From Zhongshania sp. (GTDB lineage Bacteria; Pseudomonadota; Gammaproteobacteria; Pseudomonadales; Spongiibacteraceae): DNA of 64,000 nt. Numbering within the stretch: position 1 is the stretch's first letter; the number at the start of each line of letters is the position of its first letter. This document shows positions 16,694 through 24,175 of the stretch, piece by piece. Location of the stretch: the NCBI RefSeq assembly GCF_029212375.1, contig NZ_JARGNU010000002.1, forward strand, positions 160,160-224,159, in the 5' to 3' direction. The notes below the pieces were generated by a model. That model did not search any database. It was not told the DNA's origin and saw nothing but the letters and a program-made list of their open reading frames with translations. The translations under genes were made by a program, and so were the position numbers.

Positions 16694-17767
16694 ATGTCCC
16701 ATAATCAAAAGCTAAACGCACTATTAAAGTCGGTTCGCGGCGCTAAGGCTAACTCAAACACGCAAGATGATGCCGCGCGAATAGTCACCCAGTTGAGAGC
16801 GCTAGGTGGGCCAATACGCTACGAAGATAGCGGCAAGCTCGGGTTGGGGTTGTTCTTGCTCGGTATAGGGGCCTATGGTCATATCCTTGGGTCGGAACGA
16901 GGTTACCCGATAGGCCCAGATGGTACGTCGGGTTCTAGCGTGCTTATCTATAACGTCGCGATAGCTCTGGCTGCGTGCTTTATTCTGTTTTGGTTTTTCC
17001 GGCGGCGCAAAGCCCAAAAATTTGTACAAGAAGTTTATGAAAATGCAGCCCTAGCAAGTTATGGCCTTAACGACGAACCCATACCTAAGCTGAAGGACTG
17101 GGATAGGAATTTTCATGAATTTAACCGAGGCAACCATTCCCGCGAGATAATGTACTGCAGATCAGCAGCGGGGCGCGGCGAGAGCGGGCGTGAAGCATAT
17201 TCGCTTTTCCGATTTCATTGGGTAGTGTGTGAGGAGCGGCAAGTCACTGAGACTGATCACAACGGCCACTCTACAAGTAAAACAGAGACCACCTACTATC
17301 ATTACGATCGGTATGGAGTGTTGGTTGAAGGCAATTTTAGCGGTATACAGATCAGCTCTGATGCGCCAAATAGCAAGTACAAATTACAATACCGACCAGC
17401 CTCTGTCGCGTTCAATCGGCTCTACAAACTTCGATGTGTTGAGGAGATGCAAACTGCCAAGTTTCTTAAACCATCCATTGTTATTGCTCTTGAGGCGGCC
17501 GTTACCCAGCTGAAGAATCCAAACTTGGAATTTGGCTTGAACGGCCAGATATGCCTAACTTGGGAGAGTGATCCGTTCAATGTTCGAACCGTTATGCGAT
17601 CAAAAGATAGGGCTGAGGAGCTAGCGAAAATTATCGAAGATGGTGCAAAAATGCCTATTTTAGATGTAGCGCTTGAGCTGGTAGCGCTGATTCAGCGACA
17701 CACTCAGTCCAATTTTTCGGCACTGAACAACGATAATACTTGGGAATCCAATCAAGGAGTGAAGTAA
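16694..17767 (+). CDS. Membrane protein resembling DUF3137, partner of LemA
   Basis: A 357-aa protein. Residues 1-45 are polar, followed by two transmembrane helices (LGLGLFLLGIGAYGHIL at about 49-65 and VLIYNVAIALAACFILFWFF at about 83-102), a basic stop-transfer (RRRKAQK), then a large cytoplasmic domain. That domain carries YSLFRFHWVVCEERQVTETD, a YYHYDRYGVLVEGNFSG strand pair and a helical end. This layout and the next gene (LemA, overlapping as TAATG) match the DUF3137 proteins often paired with LemA; the assignment is by context and architecture only. No catalytic motif is seen, and the function is unknown. Confidence 0.6.
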   Translation: MSHNQKLNALLKSVRGAKANSNTQDDAARIVTQLRALGGPIRYEDSGKLGLGLFLLGIGAYGHILGSERGYPIGPDGTSGSSVLIYNVAIALAACFILFWFFRRRKAQKFVQEVYENAALASYGLNDEPIPKLKDWDRNFHEFNRGNHSREIMYCRSAAGRGESGREAYSLFRFHWVVCEERQVTETDHNGHSTSKTETTYYHYDRYGVLVEGNFSGIQISSDAPNSKYKLQYRPASVAFNRLYKLRCVEEMQTAKFLKPSIVIALEAAVTQLKNPNLEFGLNGQICLTWESDPFNVRTVMRSKDRAEELAKIIEDGAKMPILDVALELVALIQRHTQSNFSALNNDNTWESNQGVK

Positions 17768-18339
17768 TGAGCGACACGATAATTCTGGCTTTAATTGCTG
17801 TCATCGGCATTGTTGTACTGATTTGGTTTTACAACCAGATTGTAAGCGGGCGCAATGCCATTCAGCGTGCGTGGTCTGATGTTATTGTTCAGGAGCGACA
17901 AAAGCTGAAAGTGATTCCCGAGCTGGAGCGGATCGTTGAGGAGCATAAGGCTTATGAATCTGGCGTGTTAGAAAAGCTAACTGAAATGCGTGCTGCAGTT
18001 ACTCAGCTTGCCAGCGACACAGTAGATACAGATGCCCTTAAGACTGCGGAATCGAAGACGAAGTCTGCGCTTTCTGGTCTCAAAGTTGCCATGGAGGCCT
18101 ATCCAGATCTAAAGACCGCCAGCCTTATGAACAATCTTATGCGTGAAATTGCTGATCAGCAGGATAATATTGCCGCCGCCATCCGCATTTTTAACCAGAA
18201 TGTAGAGTTATTTAACAACAGTATTGAAACTTTTCCAGGCTCTGCGGTAAATAAGCGCATCAACAAAGAAAAGCGCCAGCGCTCTTTCGACGACAATGAG
18301 GCCGCGTCTGGCCTCTCGTTCCGTCCCGGTGCGGAGTAG
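17767..18339 (+). CDS. lemA: LemA family protein
   Basis: A 190-aa protein with a single N-terminal transmembrane helix (TIILALIAVIGIVVLIWFYNQIV) and a helical-bundle domain of the LemA family (PF04011). The hallmarks are YNQIVSGRNAIQRAWSDVIVQ, a YPDLKTASLMNNLMREI motif, IAAAIRIFNQNVELFNNSIETFPG and an N at SAVN. The usual role is unknown; LemA proteins are membrane-anchored with a helical domain outside or inside depending on the report. The ATG at 17767 overlaps the stop of the previous gene (TAATG), with AAGGAG upstream, so the two are translationally coupled. The basic tail (NKEKRQRSFDDNE) is typical. Confidence 0.88.
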   Translation: MSDTIILALIAVIGIVVLIWFYNQIVSGRNAIQRAWSDVIVQERQKLKVIPELERIVEEHKAYESGVLEKLTEMRAAVTQLASDTVDTDALKTAESKTKSALSGLKVAMEAYPDLKTASLMNNLMREIADQQDNIAAAIRIFNQNVELFNNSIETFPGSAVNKRINKEKRQRSFDDNEAASGLSFRPGAE

Positions 18340-18441
18340 TCGACCTAGGGAATGCACCCCGAAGGTGTAGCGGGCGTCGCGATTGCTCAGATGTATATGG
18401 ATATAATTAACCAACTACCAATCTCTAGAAGGAGCTAGTAT

Positions 18442-18975
18442 ATGTCAGAATTTCCTAGCGGTGATTTTACAATTACTAACATCGATACTGAGCGCAAGAT
18501 TCGGGTAGTACTTGCTGACTCTGAAGAATATGAGGATTATCAGCTGGGCAACACCTATACCACGGTCGTAACTGGAAAGCCGCATTTAATGTTGGAATAC
18601 GATGATGAGGATGAGGAAGAAGCGCCGCCGGAATTAGAGACGCTGTGGTGTTTCAACGATAGCGTAGACTCATACGGTAAGGTTCGTGCCACTCTAGTCA
18701 GTGTCGCTGTTAAAGAGAAACAAAACATCGGTAGTTATGTCATCGGTATTACAAGTCATCCAGCACGGCGAGTGAAAACCACCGACCCACAACTTGAATT
18801 GATGATGCCTAATTTTTGGACGGGGAGTTTTAAACAATGGCACGAATTTGCGCTCAATATTGACGACTTCATCCTTCAGGCCCCCGTACCAAAATTTTGG
18901 ACAGAGAGAGAGTGCTTGGCAAGTGTTTGTAAAGATGGGTTTCGCTCCACCTTATTCGACGCCAGGCTTGATTGA
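18442..18975 (+). CDS. Hypothetical protein, 5' part of a frameshifted gene in the LemA operon
   Basis: A 177-aa frame with a good ribosome site (AGAAGGAG) 102 bp after lemA. It is soluble and acidic (EYDDEDEEEAPPELE at about 53-67) with a beta-rich start (FTITNIDTERKIRVVLADSEEYE). No family was recognised. At an (AG)5 tract (18903-18912) the sensible sequence moves to the next frame. Adding one AG unit joins TERE to SAWQVFVKMGF and on to 19333, giving a single protein of about 296 aa. The tail after the tract (CLASVCKDGFRS) is therefore probably not the native sequence. It is a mutation, phase variation or a read error. Confidence 0.6.
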   Translation: MSEFPSGDFTITNIDTERKIRVVLADSEEYEDYQLGNTYTTVVTGKPHLMLEYDDEDEEEAPPELETLWCFNDSVDSYGKVRATLVSVAVKEKQNIGSYVIGITSHPARRVKTTDPQLELMMPNFWTGSFKQWHEFALNIDDFILQAPVPKFWTERECLASVCKDGFRSTLFDARLD

Positions 18976-19333
18976 ATCGCTGGAAGCTCTGCCGGTACCA
19001 CACGAGTTGAAAAGTGGTACGCCCATTATGGAATTACTTGGTAGCGCTAAAAACTATTACGAATACTACCGTTTATCAGACGCACGAAAGGGCACTCCTC
19101 AGGGTGGTACGACCGAGCTTACCGGTGCTGGCACTGATTCGAGCTACAGTGGCATGAACAAGTGCTGGCAGACAGATGGTGCCTATATCTGGAGCGTTGG
19201 CGGAGGGGATGGAAGCGGAGGTCCAATTGAATCCGAATCCTACCTCACGGACCTAGACCGCGACGATTACAACTCTTTGGTGGGACTCCCAAAGGGGAAA
19301 TATGGGCAACGGTGGATATTTAAGCCGGTGTAA
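18848..19333 (+). pseudogene. 3' part of the frameshifted LemA-operon gene
   Basis: The frame that carries on after the (AG)5 tract. From about 18911 it encodes SAWQVFVKMGFAPPYSTPG, LIESLEALPVPHELK, a KNYYEYYRLSDARKGTPQ segment and a Gly/Ser-rich stretch (GGGDGSGG), and ends KYGQRWIFKPV. The part before the tract is only the shadow of the upstream frame. No ribosome site precedes its internal ATG at 18935, so by itself it is unlikely to be made. It has no recognised domain. The 461 bp after it, up to the Abi_2 gene, hold no large gene. Confidence 0.5.
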
Positions 19334-19618
19334 TGCTCACTGAGCGATAAGCCGCGGCCTACAAATGAAAGCTGTTGGCCGGCCATTCTGGCTCTATGTG
19401 GTAGTTCCGGCCTTTAGTCATAATGTACCTAGTGGTGATGGACGGATTGCATGGGCTAGGTTGCGTAGTGAAAGCCCCCCTGTGCAATAGCATCGGCTAT
19501 TCGCGTTTGGTGTCGGATTAAAGCCAAGTTTCGGCACTGAATTCAGCAAAATGAGGGATTTGACTCAAAGATTAAAGTCCGCCGGACTAGATACTGATTT
19601 GCTATAGCAGGACGCTAA

Positions 19619-19798
19619 ATGTCATATAAAACAAATGGATATAGAGAAATTGACGTCTGGCGTCAGCGATCTTTGGTTTATAAGGTGGTTGACATTAATT
19701 GCTTAAGGTCTAAAATTACCCGCAACAACACCCCTCCCGCTACCCGTAAGATCAGCGCCCTGCGAGGGGTTACTTGTTTCTGGGGGGCTGAAAAATGA
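19619..19798 (+). CDS. Possible 59-aa protein upstream of the Abi_2 gene
   Basis: An ATG at 19619 opens a 59-codon frame (MSYKTNGYREIDVWRQRS at its start, FWGAEK at its end). Its TGA overlaps the Abi_2 start codon as ATGA, the classic sign of coupled translation. The N-terminal YREIDVWRQRSLVYKVV faintly recalls the opening of 23S rRNA intervening-sequence (four-helix) proteins, but it is far too short for one. The ribosome site is weak (AGGA). A good promoter lies inside the frame, so the overlap may be chance. It is either a short antitoxin-like partner or not a gene. Confidence 0.3.
   Translation: MSYKTNGYREIDVWRQRSLVYKVVDINCLRSKITRNNTPPATRKISALRGVTCFWGAEK
19689..19716 (+). promoter_or_regulatory. 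Sigma-70-type promoter for the Abi_2 gene
   Basis: TTGACA at 19689-19694, a 16-bp spacer and TAAAAT at 19711-19716 give one of the best -35/-10 pairs in the window. The start would fall near 19723, directly before a stem-loop and 72 bp before the Abi_2 ATG. Confidence 0.55.
19724..19778 (+). ncRNA. Structured leader or small RNA in front of the Abi_2 gene
   Basis: Bases 19724-19728 (AACAA) pair with 19774-19778, and 19730-19736 (ACCCCTC) pair with 19764-19770. Inside these, 19738-19741 (CGCT) can pair with 19754-19757. The element starts at the predicted transcription start. A G-run (TGGGGGG) that serves as the ribosome site follows it, 8 nt before the ATG. It may regulate translation of the HEPN protein. 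Some AbiF-type genes are reported to have RNA partners, so an RNA antitoxin is a possibility, not shown here. Confidence 0.35.
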
Positions 19799-20718
19799 GC
19801 TTCCCGCAAAAAGTCTCGTTTTCAAAGCCGCCCAGAACATTTGCCGAACAAGTTCAAATCTTACAGTCCCACGGATTAAATATTCCCGATCCGGTTAAGG
19901 CTGAATTCTACCTTTCGCAGCTCAATTACTATCGTTTCGCTGCTTATTGTTTGCCGTTTGAGCAAGATCATGCCACGCATCGGTTTGTCGCGGGTACATC
20001 GTTTGATGATGTATTGAATCTTTATGTTTTTGACAGGGAGTTACGAATACTCCTGCTAGATGCAATAGAGCGCGTAGAAGTGTCGCTGAGAACGCAAATG
20101 GCTTATCAACTTAGTCATCGTTACAACACGGCCCACCCACATCTTGATCCAGGGCTATTTCAAAGCAAAGGTAGATATCAGGCAGGGGTGATGAGCTTGC
20201 AGCAAGATGTCGCCAAAAGTAATGAAGATTTTATCAGGCATTTAATAACAAAGTATCAGGAGGCACTACCGCCAATCTGGGCCGTCGTTGAGCTTATGAC
20301 TATGGGACAGCTTTCGAAGTGGTTTTCCAATATAAAAGCTAGGCAAGATCGAAGGGCCATTAGCCGGAATTACGGTGTGGACGATAAGGTCATGACATCT
20401 TACTGTGAGCACCTCTCATTAGTTAGAAATATGGCCGCGCATCATGCTAGATTATGGAACCGCGATATTACCAAGAAAATGACGCTACCCACTCACGGTC
20501 CCAAAGAACTGCAAAGCAGTTTGTGGATACTGCCGGAGAGCGACCGGCGCTTGAGAAAACTCTACAACACCTTAACGATGACTTTGCACATGATGAATAT
20601 GATTGCCCCCGATCATCACTGGAAGGCACGGGTGAAGGATTTAATAGCAACGCACGCCATAGACACCAAAAAAATGGGCTTCCCCGCTGATTGGCAAACT
20701 CGACCGTTGTGGCTGTAG
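19795..20718 (+). CDS. Abi_2 (AbiD/AbiF-like) abortive-infection HEPN protein
   Basis: A 307-aa member of the Abi_2 family (PF07751), known from lactococcal AbiD/AbiF phage-exclusion systems. The conserved parts are present: PPRTFAEQVQILQSHGL, the LSQLNYYRFAAYCLPF segment, LNLYVFDRELRILLLDAIERVEVSLR, and FKSK-like FQSKGRYQ. The HEPN R-x4-H catalytic motif is in LVRNMAAHHARLWNR. HEPN proteins of this type are RNases, so the product probably cuts RNA when phage or another trigger is sensed. A strong promoter and a stem-loop precede it. It stands between the LemA operon and minus-strand genes next to a tRNA, a typical defence-island position. Confidence 0.85.
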   Translation: MSFPQKVSFSKPPRTFAEQVQILQSHGLNIPDPVKAEFYLSQLNYYRFAAYCLPFEQDHATHRFVAGTSFDDVLNLYVFDRELRILLLDAIERVEVSLRTQMAYQLSHRYNTAHPHLDPGLFQSKGRYQAGVMSLQQDVAKSNEDFIRHLITKYQEALPPIWAVVELMTMGQLSKWFSNIKARQDRRAISRNYGVDDKVMTSYCEHLSLVRNMAAHHARLWNRDITKKMTLPTHGPKELQSSLWILPESDRRLRKLYNTLTMTLHMMNMIAPDHHWKARVKDLIATHAIDTKKMGFPADWQTRPLWL

Positions 20719-20790
20719 TCGTTTACGGGTAAAGTCGCTGCGGGCTGCGCAGGCAGCGATCGGCTGTCAGCGCCGTGTATGTACGGATTT

Positions 20791-21378
20791 TTATGGTTTC
20801 GGGGTTGTGGTTGGTTTTGTGGGCTGGTTCGGAGCCTGCTGTTGAATGCCAAAATACTCTGCCCATAGGCTTCTCAGCATATCTTGTCGCTTATCTTCGG
20901 TAATCAGCAGCACGGAGGCGCCGATGATTAAGCAGGTAATGAAGAAGGATGATGCTAGTCCGGGAATACCTGATAACAGCCATGCTCCGAGTTTTTCATA
21001 CCATGCCCGATTTGCATGCTGGTAATTTTTGATGTTTTGGAAAAGTTTTCGCTTTTCGTTCGTTACGTTTTTTTGGTGCTGCTTTTCAAGTTGAGCTTTT
21101 TCTTTCTCGAATTTCGCACTGATGTTATCTTCAAGCTCGCTGAAGATTTTATCTAAGAAGTTTTTCGCTTTTTCTCTGTAGTCGTCGAGCGAGTTATTTT
21201 GTAGGGTTTGATCGTGGAAAGTCTGCACTTGCTGTTGAATGTGAGGCTCATCCTTGCCTTCATTTCTGAGGGATGTAGCTAGTGTGTGCTTTTTGTTTTT
21301 GTACAAGGCATAAGCTATAAGGCCAATAGAATCCTTATCATCCTTTACGAGAGATTCAAAAACCCATTTTTTATCCAA
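20791..21378 (-). CDS. Coiled-coil membrane protein of unknown function
   Basis: A 195-aa protein. Residues about 1-85 are soluble (KKWVFESLVKDDKDSIGLIA, then YALYKNKKH), 70-125 are a charged coiled coil (AKFEKEKAQLEKQHQKNV), and one hydrophobic segment lies at about 140-165 (GLASSFFITCLIIGASVLLI). The tail is rich in Pro/Thr/Gln. No family was recognised. The reading frame opens at a TTG (21396) inside the terminator of the upstream gene. I prefer the TTG at 21378, because TGGGGA lies 6 nt before it and outside the stem. It converges on the Abi_2 gene 72 bp away, and could be a membrane partner in the same defence locus; that is a guess. Confidence 0.6.
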   Translation of the reverse strand: MDKKWVFESLVKDDKDSIGLIAYALYKNKKHTLATSLRNEGKDEPHIQQQVQTFHDQTLQNNSLDDYREKAKNFLDKIFSELEDNISAKFEKEKAQLEKQHQKNVTNEKRKLFQNIKNYQHANRAWYEKLGAWLLSGIPGLASSFFITCLIIGASVLLITEDKRQDMLRSLWAEYFGIQQQAPNQPTKPTTTPKP

Positions 21379-21388
21379 GTTGTTTCCC

Positions 21389-21418
21389 CAAAACAAAAAC
21401 GCCCCAATAATGGGGCGT
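21389..21418 (-). terminator. Rho-independent terminator of the 55-aa gene
   Basis: Read on the minus strand, ACGCCCCA (21418-21411) pairs with TGGGGCGT (21406-21399) around a TTAT loop and is followed by TTTTTGTTTTG. This is a textbook intrinsic terminator. It separates the small gene at 21440-21607 from the coiled-coil gene and overlaps the possible earliest start of the latter. Confidence 0.85.
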
Positions 21419-21439
21419 CCGAAATATGTGCTTAATTTT

Positions 21440-21607
21440 CTAGGCGCTAATGGCTGTCAACGCCTTTGCGGATACGCTCTTGATATAGCGCTCTCTATCT
21501 TTAGATACGGTCTTTTTATCCGATAGCCGATCAGAGCTAAAGCTGACTGAGTTTGCTACTTTGCTAATTGTGCTCTTATTCTTCGTATCGTTTTTGGCAG
21601 ATTTCAT
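21440..21607 (-). CDS. 55-aa Ser/Lys-rich small protein
   Basis: A small basic protein starting MKSAKNDTKNKSTIS and ending SAKALTAISA, with the centre VANSVSFSSDRLSDKKTVS. The ATG at 21607 is chosen because the near-perfect Shine-Dalgarno AAGGAGGT sits 7 nt before it; the longer frame upstream has none. It has its own intrinsic terminator, so it forms a complete one-gene unit between a tRNA and the coiled-coil gene. No homologue was recognised. The strong expression signals argue that it is made in quantity. It could be an antitoxin, a phage-derived regulator or a DNA-binding peptide. Confidence 0.6.
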   Translation of the reverse strand: MKSAKNDTKNKSTISKVANSVSFSSDRLSDKKTVSKDRERYIKSVSAKALTAISA

Positions 21608-21757
21608 CTGAACCTCCTTAAAGGTGGCTTGTACTGCACGAAAAAGTATAACTATTAATAGATGATAATAGTAGCGATTTGTTCCCACTGCCAGTTATTA
21701 CCCTAATCTCTATGTAAGCGCATGTAAGCAAGATTTTAAGAGGGTTTTCATCTTAGT

Positions 21758-21788
21758 AAAAAGCCCCGAAAACCTTATGGCTCGGGGC
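21758..21788 (-). terminator. Rho-independent terminator of the tRNA gene
   Basis: On the minus strand GCCCCGA (21788-21782) pairs with TCGGGGC (21769-21763) and is followed by TTTTTAC. It ends transcription 8 bp after the tRNA CCA end. Confidence 0.85.
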
Positions 21789-21795
21789 CTTGAAA

Positions 21796-21872
21796 TGGTG
21801 GGCCTTCCCAGACTTGAACTGGGGACCTGCCGATTATGAGTCGGATGCTCTAACCAACTGAGCTAAAGGCCC
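21796..21872 (-). tRNA. tRNA with CAT anticodon, probably tRNA-Ile2 (lysidine type); tRNA-Met possible
   Basis: A full cloverleaf with encoded CCA: acceptor GGGCCTT/AAGGCCC, D-arm GCTC/GAGC, anticodon loop CTCATAA (anticodon CAT) and T-loop TTCAAGT. The acceptor and T-arm resemble E. coli ileX/ileY more than elongator tRNA-Met. The anticodon C34 would then be changed to lysidine by TilS so that it reads AUA. Automatic annotation often names it tRNA-Met. An exact copy of its first 40 nt lies 118 bp upstream. Confidence 0.88.
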
Positions 21873-21989
21873 TAATTTTTAAATTTAAATACACGTCAAT
21901 TACATGGGGCGCTATGCGTAAAATGCAAATCCGTGTAACTACCTGTATTTATTCTACTTTTTCTTCTCTCCGGCCACTCTGCGCACTCA

Positions 21990-22029
21990 ATTATGAGTCG
22001 GATGCTCTAACCAACTGAGCTAAAGGCCC
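21990..22029 (-). repeat. Exact 40-nt copy of the 5' half of the adjacent tRNA
   Basis: Positions 21990-22029 are identical to 21833-21872, covering the acceptor 5' strand, the D-arm and the anticodon arm up to just past the anticodon loop. Identity stops abruptly on both sides. There is no T-arm or 3' acceptor strand, so it cannot form a tRNA. It lies upstream of the intact gene on the same strand. The 257 bp from here to the next gene (22030-22286) hold no other feature I can support. Confidence 0.9.
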
Positions 22030-22286
22030 ATTTTTCTTGTGCTGAGTGCTGTTGGTGTGGGCTAAATCGTGAATTTAGTTATGCCAATCAGTTCAGCTGC
22101 GGTGGTTTGATTACGCGCCGTGGCGTGTACACCGGAAAAACAGCGCGCATTATAATGCTGCCAGTGCCTGTTGGCCAGTGCTTCCTTAATCCCTTGTTTA
22201 CCGGAAGTCATTGAGGGGCCATGCTATTTTTGTGCTTATGTGGAGTTTAAGTGCAATAATCTAGTAGACATGGTCTGGTTAAGGAA

Positions 22287-24164
22287 ATGACTTTGGACGA
22301 CAAAGAGCGGATTTTTAAAGCGTATCTTGATGATAAGCGTCAGTCGCTGCAGGCGCCGCTGGCGTCGGTGGCGGCGTATACCGAGTCGTTGCTGGAGTTA
22401 CCGGCGATTGCGGGTGACGACGCGCTGTTGGCCGATGCCCAGCGCATTGCTCGAGCGGCGGCTGAAATTCTTGATGTGCTGCAGGTGGTCTCGACGCTCA
22501 GTGTGACGTCGCAAACCGAGATTTCCCGTTTGCGCCACGATTTGCGCAATGCCATTGGCTTGGTTGATGGTTACAGCGAGATGCTGATGGAGGATTGCGG
22601 CGCGGCGGAGGCGCAGGCGTTTCTCACCCAAATTCGACATCAATCGCGCTTGTTTCAAGAGCGCTTAGACGGCTTCTCGTTACAACCTGCAGAGTCTTCA
22701 AAAGTCGATCCTATTGCCGCGATGTTCCAGAGCTTTAAGCGGGGCATTATCCGCGACGACCAAGATCATCTTACCGGCAGTATTTTGGTGGTGGATGACA
22801 ACGACAGCAGCCGCGATTTATTAGCCCATCAGTTGCAGCGTCAAGATCATATGGTTATCGAGGCCGCCAGCGGTGAGCGCTGTTTAGAGGTGATGCGCAG
22901 CGCCAATCCAGATTTGGTACTGCTCGATTTAGTGATGCCCGATATGAATGGCTACGAAGTGCTACAGGTGATTCGCAGCGATGAGGCCCTGCGCCGTATT
23001 CCGGTGATTGTCGTTAGCGGTATGCAGGATGAGGAGGGGGCGGTGCGCTGCATAGATGCTGGCGCGAGTGATTACTTACTTAAGCCAGTAAACGCGACCT
23101 TGTTGCGCGCGCGAATTGGCGCGCTATTGGAGACCAAGCGCTGGCAAGACCGCGAGCGCGAGTATTTGGCAGAGCTGGAGAAGAGCCAGCGCTTTATTCG
23201 CAAAGTGTTTGGCCGCTATTTGTCAGACGAAATCGTTCAGCGGCTGTTGGATGATAATAATGGTTTGAGTATGGGTGGCGAGCGCCGCACGGTAACTATC
23301 TTAATGGCGGACATTCGCGGGTTTTCAGCGATCAGCGAACAGTTGGCGCCTGAGCAGTGCGTGCAGCTGCTGAATAATTACCTTGGGGTGATGACTGAAA
23401 TTATTCAGCGCTATCGTGGCACGGTTGATGAGTTTGTTGGCGATGGAATTCTGGCGATATTCGGTGCGCCGGTGAGCGATAAAGATGACTGCGACCGCGC
23501 GTTGGCCTGCGCGCTAGCCATGCAATTGGCAATAAAAGAAGTGAATGCCCGCAACCGTGCCGATAACTTGCCCGAGATTGCGATTGGTATTGGTTTGAAT
23601 ACCGGCGATGTGGTGGCTGGAAATATCGGTTCTGAGCTGCGCTCTAAATACGGTGTAGTCGGACACAATGTGAATCTTACCGGCCGTATTGAGTCTTGTA
23701 CTGTGGGCGGGCAAATATTGGCTTCACCGGCGACGGTGGCCGCCGCGTCGGTGGAGGTGCTCACCGGCAAGGGTGTTGGCGTGTCTTTAAAAGGTATGGC
23801 AGAGCCGGTGGATTTGGCCGAGATTTTGGGGGTGGGTTTGCCCTACGATTTATTGCTAGAAGGCGTTCAGTCGCAGTGGCAGGCGATCTCGTCACCCCCT
23901 GAGTTACAGCTGAGTTTAATGAGTGGCAAGCAACTGGCGGGGCAGCAATTGCCGGTGCGCCTAGTGGCGGTGGCGGGTGACCAGCTGCGGCTGACGAGTG
24001 CCGCATCGCTGCCGCTATTGGCGGATGTGCGCTTGGAGGGCTTGATCGAAAGCTGTTACGCAAAAGTGACCGAGGGTGAGGGTGAGACGTATACCTTAAC
24101 GCTGACCTCGGCAACCGAGGCGCTGCGCGCAGTGCTAAGCAATTTACCGACACACCTAAATTAA
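22287..24164 (+). CDS. Receiver-linked class III nucleotide cyclase
   Basis: A 625-aa soluble signalling protein. Residues 1-140 form a helical dimer-like region that recalls a kinase DHp domain (SRLRHDLRNAIGLVDGYSEM). Residues about 165-285 are a receiver (LVVDDNDSSRD, phospho-Asp in LVLLDLVMPDMNG, Lys in LLKPVN). A linker helix follows (FIRKVFGRYLSDEIVQRLL). Residues about 330-510 are a class III cyclase with both metal Asp (ILMADIRGFS and FVGDGILAIFGAP) and YGVVGHNVNLTGRIES. The C-terminus is a small beta-rich domain. It probably makes cAMP, with cGMP possible, on phosphorylation by the hybrid kinase two genes downstream. AAGGAA precedes the ATG. Confidence 0.85.
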   Translation: MTLDDKERIFKAYLDDKRQSLQAPLASVAAYTESLLELPAIAGDDALLADAQRIARAAAEILDVLQVVSTLSVTSQTEISRLRHDLRNAIGLVDGYSEMLMEDCGAAEAQAFLTQIRHQSRLFQERLDGFSLQPAESSKVDPIAAMFQSFKRGIIRDDQDHLTGSILVVDDNDSSRDLLAHQLQRQDHMVIEAASGERCLEVMRSANPDLVLLDLVMPDMNGYEVLQVIRSDEALRRIPVIVVSGMQDEEGAVRCIDAGASDYLLKPVNATLLRARIGALLETKRWQDREREYLAELEKSQRFIRKVFGRYLSDEIVQRLLDDNNGLSMGGERRTVTILMADIRGFSAISEQLAPEQCVQLLNNYLGVMTEIIQRYRGTVDEFVGDGILAIFGAPVSDKDDCDRALACALAMQLAIKEVNARNRADNLPEIAIGIGLNTGDVVAGNIGSELRSKYGVVGHNVNLTGRIESCTVGGQILASPATVAAASVEVLTGKGVGVSLKGMAEPVDLAEILGVGLPYDLLLEGVQSQWQAISSPPELQLSLMSGKQLAGQQLPVRLVAVAGDQLRLTSAASLPLLADVRLEGLIESCYAKVTEGEGETYTLTLTSATEALRAVLSNLPTHLN

Positions 24165-24175
24165 GCGAGAAGTTG

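Noticed and set aside
21796..22029. attL/attR pair of an integrated element at the tRNA
   Set aside because: Only 118 bp separate the copies, the duplicated part is the 5' half and not the 3' end, and no integrase is present.
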